From: Bdellovibrionaceae bacterium UBA2339
GTDB taxonomy: Bacteria; Bdellovibrionota; Bdellovibrionia; Bdellovibrionales; JAMPXM01
DNA length: 40,130 nucleotides
NCBI GenBank assembly: GCA_002344785.1
Contig: DDUL01000046.1
Location: 1 to 40,130 of the forward strand
Direction of reading: 5' to 3'
This document shows, piece by piece, positions 33,940 through 40,130 of this stretch (position 1 is its first letter; each line of letters begins with the position of its first letter). Under the pieces are notes generated by a model. That model saw only the letters and a program-made list of their open reading frames with translations, had not been told where the DNA came from and did not search any database. The position numbers and the translations under genes are program-made.

Positions 33940-35263
33940 ATCCACAGCCCCTACATTGAGCCCTTCTGTGAAACAATCCGTGCGACGCGCTTGGCGTGCG
34001 GCTCTCATCGTGTCGGGTGTAATCGGCAGCGCTTTGCAAGTTCAGCCGGATCTGGCCCACGCGAGCGATGTGCCCGATCTCAATCCCGCCGCGCGACACT
34101 TGATGATGGAAGAGTACGAGGCTCGTTCCCAACGCAGCACTCGCTTTCTGCTCGAGGAAACTGAAGCGCGCGCCAAGGGAAAGATTCTCGTCACAGGTCA
34201 AGCTGGCGAAACACAGCTGTTCAAGCGCGTGAAGATCATGCGTTGTGAAATTGAAGTGGCCTCGGCTGGACTATTCGCATCGCAAACCTTTCGCCCGCAG
34301 CGAAGTCGCTGCTTCAATCCTATTTTCTTTGACCTCAATGTTGAGACGGAAGTTCCCGAAGGAAGCTATTTGGTCGGCTTTGAGAATATGCTTCAGCCAG
34401 GCCTCGTGCATGTGCGCGAGGGCGAGCTCACTCGCCTGGATCTGCAACGCGTGAGTGTTCCCCGCGAACTGCAAAGATCTGAAACGCCGATCAAGGTGTT
34501 CCGCGATCTCAATCACCCCGCTGAGCAACGCAAACTCATGTGGGCGACCTTCGCATCGGGCGAAAGATTCTTCTCCGTCGCGGAGTACGATTTCGGCGAC
34601 CATTATCTGCGACGCTTTCCACTGACTGACGCTGTCCCTAACCCGAGCTACAAAATTTGCGAGCGCGAGCGTCGCCCCGAACTTTCATTGCGCGCCGATC
34701 GACTTTGCCGAGTGTGGAATCTCCGTCACGCCTTCGCCGTCAACGAACTCTTTGACTTGCGCGCCAACGGCACAGGCACACAATTCTCCGTTCAATCTCC
34801 AGGCGATGCCTTCCCAATTCGCTTGCTCAAACAGTTGGTCGCAGCCCCTATGAATGGCCAACAATCATTGGCTCTCTTGCCAGGCGCCTATGTCATGGAA
34901 GGCAGTGTGGGTGGAAAGGTCGTTCGTCGCTTGATTCGCACGCCCGACTTGGACTCACTCGAAGCCAGTGCGTACGGAATCCCATTGGATGTGCAAATGT
35001 CCGAGGTCGCCGAGCTGCTTGAGCGCGCGGCGACTGAAGTGCGCGAGCGCCGCAATCGGCAGCTCTCCGGACCAACAAATGCGACCAATGAAGCTCCGAC
35101 GGCGGACGGTGATCCGGACGACGACGATCAGTCATTGGGCCTGAGCTGTCAGAACACTCGGCTTTGGAAGACTGAAGTGCGCGCTTGGTGCCGGTCTGAC
35201 CAAACCACGGGTTGTGCGCGCGCGCAGGCGAAGTTCTGTGAGCCGCTCACGGAAATCCGATAA
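33929..35263 (+). CDS. Exported protein, unknown, coupled to L,D-transpeptidase
   Basis: 444 residues from a GTG with GGAGG 5 bases upstream, inside the end of the transpeptidase gene. A polar N-terminus of about 24 residues precedes the signal segment AALIVSGVIGSALQVQPDLAHAS. The mature part is mixed alpha/beta, with repeated strands suggesting beta-sandwich domains (GKILVTGQAGETQLFKRV, VPEGSYLVGFENM, LALLPGAYVMEGSVGG). Residues 400-415 are acidic (DGDPDDDDQ) and the tail has four cysteines. No family recognised. Coupled translation suggests it helps the transpeptidase, perhaps as a localisation or substrate partner; that is inference. Confidence 0.68.
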   Translation: MNSKSTAPTLSPSVKQSVRRAWRAALIVSGVIGSALQVQPDLAHASDVPDLNPAARHLMMEEYEARSQRSTRFLLEETEARAKGKILVTGQAGETQLFKRVKIMRCEIEVASAGLFASQTFRPQRSRCFNPIFFDLNVETEVPEGSYLVGFENMLQPGLVHVREGELTRLDLQRVSVPRELQRSETPIKVFRDLNHPAEQRKLMWATFASGERFFSVAEYDFGDHYLRRFPLTDAVPNPSYKICERERRPELSLRADRLCRVWNLRHAFAVNELFDLRANGTGTQFSVQSPGDAFPIRLLKQLVAAPMNGQQSLALLPGAYVMEGSVGGKVVRRLIRTPDLDSLEASAYGIPLDVQMSEVAELLERAATEVRERRNRQLSGPTNATNEAPTADGDPDDDDQSLGLSCQNTRLWKTEVRAWCRSDQTTGCARAQAKFCEPLTEIR

Positions 35264-35295
35264 GCTGACACACTTGAGTGGTTGTCCGCATCCGA

Positions 35296-35332
35296 CCCCG
35301 TGGCTTGAGCCAGGGGCGGTGCGGTTTGCACC
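35296..35332. other. Two adjacent short hairpins
   Basis: CCCC-GT-GGCT-TG-AGCC-A-GGGG (35296-35316) and GGTGC-GGTTT-GCACC (35318-35332) in the gap after the exported protein gene. Without a T-run they may be RNA stabilisers or a weak terminator. Confidence 0.35.
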
Positions 35333-35363
35333 TCATGAAGGCCTTGCCGCTACGGTTGCGATT

Positions 35364-35508
35364 TTCATTTTTCCTATTTAATTCCATATACTTATAACGA
35401 CCGGCAACCACGCAAGTCAGCCGCTTTGTGGTGGACAAAGCGCCACATGCGAGGTACGCCCAAACCCGTGGTCTCAACTCGCCTCCCGCGGCGAAGAAGG
35501 CAGGTCGT
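35364..35508 (+). promoter_or_regulatory. AT-rich promoter and leader with perfect hairpin
   Basis: TATACT (35387-35392) in an AT-rich block is a plausible -10; a weak -35-like TTCATT lies 17 bases upstream. The following leader of about 110 bases contains CGCTTTGT-GGTGG-ACAAAGCG (35422-35442), a perfect 8-base stem, and a GTCTCA half-site. The leader could be regulated. Confidence 0.4.
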
Positions 35509-36003
35509 ATGCGTCTCATGACTTTGTTGAGTCAGAAGTCTGGCTCAGGTCTTTGGCTCGTCACTCTGAATCTCTTCTGTCTGATCTTGCTGGCATTTCC
35601 GAACATCGGATCTGCAGAGGCCTCGGAGAATTCAATTTCGTCCGGCGGCATTCGCAATCCGCAGATGCGCCTTTGCTGGCAAAGCCAAGGACAATTTGAA
35701 TCCTGGGCTTTTGCGGCCAACGAATGGGGATTTTGCGCTTACGCCAACTCGAGAATCGACACGCTTTCTTTGATCGCTTGGGTGGAATCACGCACCACAC
35801 AGGCCCTAGCGACTTTGGCGGACGAAGCCTTGGCTTCGACGGCGACGGACTGTGCAGCCGTCGGCGGGCGGCTGGAGAACGTACCGAGCGATGATCTATG
35901 TGTGTGGAGCGATGCCTCGGCGATCTCTTCACGTGCACTGGGCTCGACGCCAGAGGCGCACTCGCTGCGTGTGGAATTGCGTGAGGCTCTGAATCGACTT
36001 TGA
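35509..36003 (+). CDS. Small exported protein, unknown
   Basis: About 164 residues from ATG 35509 (AGGCAGG 4 bases upstream; an earlier GTG at 35428 would lie inside a hairpin). The signal segment is GLWLVTLNLFCLILLAFPNIGSAE, cleaved near GSA. The mature part has three or four cysteines (RLCWQSQ, WGFCAYAN, TDCAAVGG, DLCVWSD) in a pattern suggesting two disulfides and many aromatic residues. No family recognised. It is followed by two more plus-strand genes for exported or pilin-like proteins. Confidence 0.62.
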   Translation: MRLMTLLSQKSGSGLWLVTLNLFCLILLAFPNIGSAEASENSISSGGIRNPQMRLCWQSQGQFESWAFAANEWGFCAYANSRIDTLSLIAWVESRTTQALATLADEALASTATDCAAVGGRLENVPSDDLCVWSDASAISSRALGSTPEAHSLRVELREALNRL

Positions 36004-36043
36004 GACTTGCGTGCATGGATTTGTGCACTTACGCTAGTTGGTG

Positions 36044-36616
36044 ATGAACCAACTTGCATCCGTCGACCATTCTCAACAGCGCCACCATTTTCGAACGCCC
36101 TCAATCAGCCAGAAGGTCTTTAAGTTATTCGGTGTCGTGCTCATTGGACTCGTGTCGATGCGGGTCACTTCCTCCGCCGATACCTTAGCTCGTGGCTTTC
36201 CCTTTGGCGGGCAAGTTCAAATCACGGTTTACAAAGGCACACTTGGCCAGGGCGATGATCGCGACGCTCGAATCTTGATGGACGCGATGAATGTTCCGCT
36301 GCAAACTTCGCCTTTGGGTCCAGGTAAGGCCATCGTGGACTCGTCCAAACTTCTCAATTGGACTTGCGCTGATCGAGGCCAAGCGGGCTATCACTGCGCG
36401 CTGCTCGTTCGCCCCGGACAAAGCGGCTCTGATCTTCAAAGTCGAACGCAGATTTCACCTCCAGGGGTCACCTACATGGCGTCGGGCGAGGAGGCGCTTG
36501 CACTGTTTGAAATGCTCGTGCCGACAGCGCCTGGCGTTTTTGAATTTATGAATCAAGAGCAGACACTCAAGATCTCGGCGACACCGGAGAAGTTTGAACT
36601 TGTCTATCGCGAGTGA
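36044..36616 (+). CDS. Small exported protein, unknown
   Basis: About 190 residues from ATG 36044 (GTG 36041 and TTG 36038 are also possible). A polar N-terminus of about 25 residues (HSQQRHHFRTPSISQK) precedes the signal segment VFKLFGVVLIGLVSMRVTSSAD. The mature part is about 150 residues, mostly beta (QVQITVYKG, YHCALLVRPGQSG, TLKISATPEKFELVYRE) with two cysteines. No family recognised. The gap to the pseudopilin gene downstream is 19 bases. Confidence 0.6.
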   Translation: MNQLASVDHSQQRHHFRTPSISQKVFKLFGVVLIGLVSMRVTSSADTLARGFPFGGQVQITVYKGTLGQGDDRDARILMDAMNVPLQTSPLGPGKAIVDSSKLLNWTCADRGQAGYHCALLVRPGQSGSDLQSRTQISPPGVTYMASGEEALALFEMLVPTAPGVFEFMNQEQTLKISATPEKFELVYRE

Positions 36617-36635
36617 GCCTCGAAGATTGGCACGG

Positions 36636-37280
36636 ATGAAATCGCGACGAGCCTTCACGCGATTGGAATTTGCGGCGCTCATTCTGGGCGGCATGCTCAT
36701 TTTTGGCCTGTTGGTATTTTTCTTCTTGAGTCAAAATCTACGACATCAGCAACTCAACGACATGGTGGCTCGCGACCAAGTTCGTTTGCGCCTTGAAGAA
36801 CAAATTTTGTCGCGCGCCGCGCTTGAGCACTCTGTGATTCAGAGCACGGATGCGACCGCGAAGGCTTGCGTGTTCGGCACAGAAACTTGCGCCGACTACA
36901 TGAGTGGCTGCTGCTGGTCACATAAAGAAGGCACAAGTCTCGGTTTGGCATTTCGAACTCTTGGGCTTGAACCCAACGAGCAGGGCCAATTGCCTCGCGA
37001 CGATGAAGTCTCAACTTCGCTCACTGGGACACCGGATTTGCCGAGCTGCCTTTCGCGATCCGCGGAAATCGTCGCGCTGGATTCGCACGAATGCTTCGCC
37101 CGCGCGACAACCAGCGTTCGCTTCATGTGCCCTGGGCTGACGAAGTCCTGCCTGCGAGCCGAGGCCGCTGTCATCTATCTGCGAATCGAATTTCAATCGA
37201 TGATGCTCGACGCCGCACTCTCGAGTAACGGTGAACGCGCGAGAACGGTCTATGAGCGCGAGTTCTCTGTGACACTTTAG
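36636..37280 (+). CDS. Type IV pilin-like/pseudopilin protein
   Basis: About 214 residues. MKSRRAFTRLEFAALILGGMLIFGLLVFFFL matches a prepilin signal: positively charged start, A in front of F-T-x-x-E and a long hydrophobic helix. The residue before the cut is Ala rather than Gly, tolerated by prepilin peptidases but unusual. The remainder is a soluble domain with about seven cysteines (ACVFG, TCADYMSGCCW, SCLSRS, HECFA, FMCPGLTKSCLRAE). It could be a minor pilin or a type II secretion pseudopilin; no other pilus genes are visible here. An in-frame TTG at 36594 overlaps the previous gene and is less likely as start. Confidence 0.62.
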   Translation: MKSRRAFTRLEFAALILGGMLIFGLLVFFFLSQNLRHQQLNDMVARDQVRLRLEEQILSRAALEHSVIQSTDATAKACVFGTETCADYMSGCCWSHKEGTSLGLAFRTLGLEPNEQGQLPRDDEVSTSLTGTPDLPSCLSRSAEIVALDSHECFARATTSVRFMCPGLTKSCLRAEAAVIYLRIEFQSMMLDAALSSNGERARTVYEREFSVTL

Positions 37281-37289
37281 CTTTTGGAC

Positions 37290-37562
37290 TCAGTCTTTTT
37301 TCAACAACGTCCAAATTCCGACCGCGATGAAAAGCCCCCCGGAAATCCATTTCATGTGATCAGGATTGAGAAACTGACTGAGGAGTTTTCCTCCCCAAAC
37401 ACCAAGACTGCCCGCAAGCGCCAGCGCCAGAACAACAGCCAGCCAAACAGGTAGTACCGAGGTGGCGCGCGAAGAGGCCGCGACGGCCGCAAATTGCGTT
37501 TTGTCGCCCAGTTCGGCGACGAAGATGGTGACGAAGGTTGCCGAAAAAAGTTTCCAGTCCAT
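37290..37562 (-). CDS. Half-size GDT1/TMEM165 (UPF0016) transporter
   Basis: 90 residues, one copy of the GDT1 repeat. FVAELGDKTQFAAVAASSRA holds the conserved E-x-G-D-K-T/S motif, with three membrane segments. Full-length members have two such repeats; half-size forms must pair to make a transporter for Mn2+ or Ca2+. No second half is adjacent. It is convergent with the pseudopilin, 9 bases apart, and divergent from the malate synthase gene across a 170-base gap that contains a perfect palindrome. Confidence 0.88.
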   Translation of the reverse strand: MDWKLFSATFVTIFVAELGDKTQFAAVAASSRATSVLPVWLAVVLALALAGSLGVWGGKLLSQFLNPDHMKWISGGLFIAVGIWTLLKKD

Positions 37563-37653
37563 GCAGATCCTCGTTGTTCAAAGTGCTGTGCGTATGGGTT
37601 TCGCACACTCACGTCGAGGCGAGCAAGCACTCTAGTGGAGTGATTGCACTAAG

Positions 37654-37667
37654 TGGACGATCGTCCA
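37654..37667. promoter_or_regulatory. Perfect 14-bp palindrome TGGACGATCGTCCA
   Basis: It lies about 65 bases before the malate synthase start and about 90 before the divergent transporter start. Gapless palindromes of this length suit a dimeric repressor such as a TetR-family protein. It is a candidate operator for the glyoxylate genes. Confidence 0.45.
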
Positions 37668-37732
37668 AGTGTGCGAATCCACAAGTGCGAAGCCTCCACT
37701 GAATTTCGAATTTCCCTCCGCGCTCGACAGAC

Positions 37733-39424
37733 ATGCGAAAATTCACTTCGCTCTTGAGTATGCAAGATCAAATCACGCCTCAACCGCACGTTCCCAGCAT
37801 CGCCTCACATCCCCTGGCCTCGGCGTTGATCGACGAGTCCACGAAGGCGTGGCTCGGCCATCTTCATCTCAAGTTCGAGACGAAACGCCAGAGCTTGCTG
37901 AGCGCACGCGAGAAAAGTGGTCGTCTCGACTTTTCGACTTCCACGGCTTCGATTCGAGAGAGTTCATGGCAGGCCGCACCTCCACCACCAGATCTTGAAA
38001 AGCGCTGGGTTGAAATCACAGGTCCGGCTGAACCGAAGATGATTCTCAATGCGCTCAACTCGGGAGCCGATGCGTTCATGGCAGATCTTGAGGATGCGCT
38101 CTCACCCACTTGGGAGAACATCCTTCAGGCGCATCTTGCACTCAAGCGGGTTAAAGCGCGCGAGCTCACCGTTCTTGATCCCAAGACGAATCGAAAGATC
38201 GAACTGCAACCGCAATCACGCACAACACTGCTTGTTCGCCCCCGAGGCTGGCACCTTCCCGAGCCAAGAGTGGGCGTGGGCGGTCAACCCATGTCGGCCT
38301 CGCTATTTGATTTTGGACTGCACGTCGCCCTGACTGAAGCCTTGAGCGGAGGACTTTACTTTTACCTACCGAAGCTTGAAAGCGCCGCCGAGGCGCGACT
38401 CTGGGCGGAAGCATTTGAAACAGCTGAGGCGCATTTCCAAATTCCGCGAGGCCGAATCCGATGCACCGTTCTCATTGAAACCCTGCCCGCCGTATTTCAA
38501 ATGCATGAGATCCTCTGGGAACTGCGGCATTGGATCGTCGGCCTGAATGCGGGGCGATGGGACTATTTGTTTTCGGCGATCAAGACCACCGAGCAAGAGG
38601 CGATCGCCCCACTATTTCCCGATCGATCACAACTCACCATGACGGCACCCTTCATGCGAGCCTACGCCGAAGAGCTGGTCCGGGTGGCTCACGCGCGAGG
38701 CGTTCACGCGATGGGCGGCATGTCGGCATTCATTCCTTCACGTCGAAACGCTGAAATTAATGAGCGCGCTTTGGAGCAAGTTCGTCGCGACAAAGATCGC
38801 GAAGCCTCACAAGGCTTTGACGGCACTTGGGTGGCCCACCCTGATCTCATCGCGACGGCGCGCGACGCTTTCGCGAAGCGCCTGGGTGAGCAGGCCACAC
38901 AAAAGCAGATTGGACTCGATCGCCCGCCCGCCACTCGCGAGACGCTGCTGCCATCGAAGTCGACTTTGCCAAGTGACGCTGAACTCACTCGCGATGGTTT
39001 ACGCGCCAACATCGATGTGTGCCTTCGTTACTTGAGCGCTTGGCTCGGAGGCATGGGCGCAGTCGCGATTCACAATCTTATGGAAGATGCGGCGACCGCA
39101 GAAATTGCGCGCGCACAACTCTGGCAAGCTTGTCACTCGTCGCTATCACCTTTCAAGCCTGAGTCGGTGCTGGAGGAGCTCGAGACCGTGGCTCAGGAAC
39201 TTTCGCTGAACTCCGCTGAGGAATTCGGCCCCAGCGCACACGCGCAACTGCCGCAAGCCACTGGGCTTTTATTGCAGCTCACTCGCTCAGCGAAATTGAT
39301 TTCATTTTTAACGCTTCCGGCCCTCGAGGCGCTCGAGCGCGAATCATCGCGCGACCGACTCGACGTCAACCGTGAGCGACGTGCCCCACCACATAGCCCA
39401 ACAACAAAAGGAGACCAGCTATGA
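37733..39424 (+). CDS. aceB: Malate synthase A
   Basis: 563 residues (ATG 37733; ATG 37760 also possible). Markers of the A-type enzyme are ADAFMADLEDALSPTW, TLLVRPRGWHLPEPRV, GLYFYLPKLES, CTVLIETLPAVFQM, ELRHWIVGLNAGRWDYLFSAIK with catalytic Arg/Asp, HAMGGMSAFIPSRR and YLSAWLGGMGAVAIHNLMEDAAT. It condenses glyoxylate with acetyl-CoA to malate. The stop overlaps the aceA start (ATGA), so both are made together as the glyoxylate shunt, allowing growth on acetate or fatty acids. The C-terminal 100 residues are looser than the core. Confidence 0.97.
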   Translation: MRKFTSLLSMQDQITPQPHVPSIASHPLASALIDESTKAWLGHLHLKFETKRQSLLSAREKSGRLDFSTSTASIRESSWQAAPPPPDLEKRWVEITGPAEPKMILNALNSGADAFMADLEDALSPTWENILQAHLALKRVKARELTVLDPKTNRKIELQPQSRTTLLVRPRGWHLPEPRVGVGGQPMSASLFDFGLHVALTEALSGGLYFYLPKLESAAEARLWAEAFETAEAHFQIPRGRIRCTVLIETLPAVFQMHEILWELRHWIVGLNAGRWDYLFSAIKTTEQEAIAPLFPDRSQLTMTAPFMRAYAEELVRVAHARGVHAMGGMSAFIPSRRNAEINERALEQVRRDKDREASQGFDGTWVAHPDLIATARDAFAKRLGEQATQKQIGLDRPPATRETLLPSKSTLPSDAELTRDGLRANIDVCLRYLSAWLGGMGAVAIHNLMEDAATAEIARAQLWQACHSSLSPFKPESVLEELETVAQELSLNSAEEFGPSAHAQLPQATGLLLQLTRSAKLISFLTLPALEALERESSRDRLDVNRERRAPPHSPTTKGDQL

Positions 39425-40130
39425 GCATGTCCTCGACGTTTGATTTCAACGAAACCGCCCATGAGCTTTCACAACGATGGAAGTCTGATCCGCGTTGGCA
39501 AGGCATCACGCGTCCCTACAGTGCTGAGGACGTGTTGCGATTGCGCTCGAAAGTGCGCGTGCAGCACACTTGGGCGGAACGAGGCGCTGCGCGTTTGTGG
39601 GAGACACTGCACACGGCTCCTTATGTGCATACCATGGGCGCGATGAACGGCGGACAAGCCGTGCAGTACGTGAAAGCGGGACTGCAAGCCCTCTATCTGA
39701 GCGGATGGCAAGTCGCGGGTGATGCGAACATATCGGGGCAAACTTATCCGGATCAGTCGCTGTATCCATCCAACTCCGTACCGCAACTTGTGCGCCGACT
39801 GAACAATGCGCTGACTCGCGCCGATCAGATTGAGCGCTCCGAGGGACAATTGGGCCGAGACTGGTTCGTGCCGATCGTCGCGGATGCGGAAGCGGGATTT
39901 GGCGGTCCCCTGCACGCTTTTGAATTGATGAAGTCGATGATCGAGGCGGGCGCGGCCGGAGTTCACTTCGAAGATCAGCTCGCCAGCGAAAAGAAGTGCG
40001 GTCATCTCGGCGGCAAGGTCTTAGTGCCCACCTCGACATTTCAGCGCACTCTGACGGCGGCGCGCTTGGCCTCGGACGTTTTGGATGTGCCGAGCCTCAT
40101 CGTCGCACGCACGGATAGCTTGGATAGCTT
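39421..40130 (+). CDS. aceA: Isocitrate lyase (5' part, runs off the window)
   Basis: The first 236 residues are present; no stop occurs before the window edge. AAAGGAG lies 7 bases before the ATG, which overlaps the aceB stop. The protein reads from SQRWKSDPRWQGITRPYS through GAMNGGQAVQYVKAG, ALYLSGWQVAGDAN, TYPDQSLYPSNSVP, FVPIVADAEAGFGG (Mg2+ site) and HFEDQ to KKCGHLGGKVL with the catalytic Cys. These are diagnostic of isocitrate lyase, which splits isocitrate into glyoxylate and succinate. It forms an operon with aceB. Confidence 0.97.
   Translation, partial: MSMSSTFDFNETAHELSQRWKSDPRWQGITRPYSAEDVLRLRSKVRVQHTWAERGAARLWETLHTAPYVHTMGAMNGGQAVQYVKAGLQALYLSGWQVAGDANISGQTYPDQSLYPSNSVPQLVRRLNNALTRADQIERSEGQLGRDWFVPIVADAEAGFGGPLHAFELMKSMIEAGAAGVHFEDQLASEKKCGHLGGKVLVPTSTFQRTLTAARLASDVLDVPSLIVARTDSLDS

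Noticed and set aside
4561..36006. Single TGAGAC half-sites (4563, 15369, 26495, 36001) as operators
   Set aside because: A 6-base word is expected about 20 times on both strands of 40 kb by chance. Only the full palindromes are counted as evidence.
37563..37732. A yybP-ykoY manganese riboswitch upstream of the GDT1 gene
   Set aside because: None of the conserved loop sequences of that class are visible on the minus strand.

Overview
This is a protein-coding bacterial chromosome segment of moderate to high GC. It carries about 36 genes I can support, with no tRNA, rRNA, CRISPR array, insertion sequence or phage gene. Several traits fit a Gram-negative didermal bacterium: a YcbB-type L,D-transpeptidase, an AmpG-like permease, a Tat signal, Sec signals and a lipobox. 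Together with many exported proteins of unknown family, peptidoglycan-active enzymes and metalloprotease candidates, they make a member of the Bdellovibrionota (predatory or predator-related) my best guess. That placement is inference; no marker gene in the window settles it.

Layout. 1-8.2 kb: an RnfD-like membrane protein, a secreted HEIGH metallopeptidase, a Na+/H+ antiporter-like protein, a membrane-anchored Cys-motif protein, a secreted papain-fold enzyme, and an ECF sigma factor overlapping a gene that fuses an anti-sigma-like N-terminus to a von Willebrand A domain. 8.3-10 kb: an AT-richer patch with two coupled small exported proteins and a partly duplicated, apparently decaying gene. 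10-15.1 kb: rlmE, lon, an unknown propeller-like protein and rpsN, with an odd T-rich repeat array before rpsN. 15.4-20.8 kb: a secreted NlpC/P60-like protein, a glycerophosphodiesterase overlapping an AmpG-like permease that carries an extra exported beta-rich domain, and an OmpR-type response regulator. 20.8-26.8 kb: a lipoprotein, apaG, mgtE, a PAP2 phosphatase, sodB, a ClC chloride channel and small unknowns. 26.8-31.2 kb, minus strand: a Tat-exported PhoD-like phosphatase, a TPR/winged-helix protein and a large exported protein. 31.2-32.06 kb: a gene-free stretch with two tandem structured-RNA-like units. 32.06-37.3 kb, plus strand: L,D-transpeptidase, three exported unknowns and a pseudopilin. 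The window ends with a half-size GDT1 transporter and the glyoxylate shunt pair aceB-aceA, aceA running off the edge.

How the genes fit together. Much of the window serves the envelope: peptidoglycan cutting and cross-linking, muropeptide uptake, phospholipid breakdown, Mg2+ and Cl- transport, and oxidative defence. The glyoxylate shunt would allow growth on acetate or fatty acids.

Two signals are not explained by ordinary genes. First, 31524-31742 holds two copies of a conserved 33-nt core. Each is enclosed by a perfectly paired stem whose sequence differs between copies by compensatory changes, and each is followed by a hairpin with the same loop. This looks like an undescribed tandem non-coding RNA or riboswitch. 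Second, the palindrome TCTCA-N3-TGAGA occurs four times exactly in intergenic DNA, plus a close version before lon, and suggests one regulator controlling several of these units.
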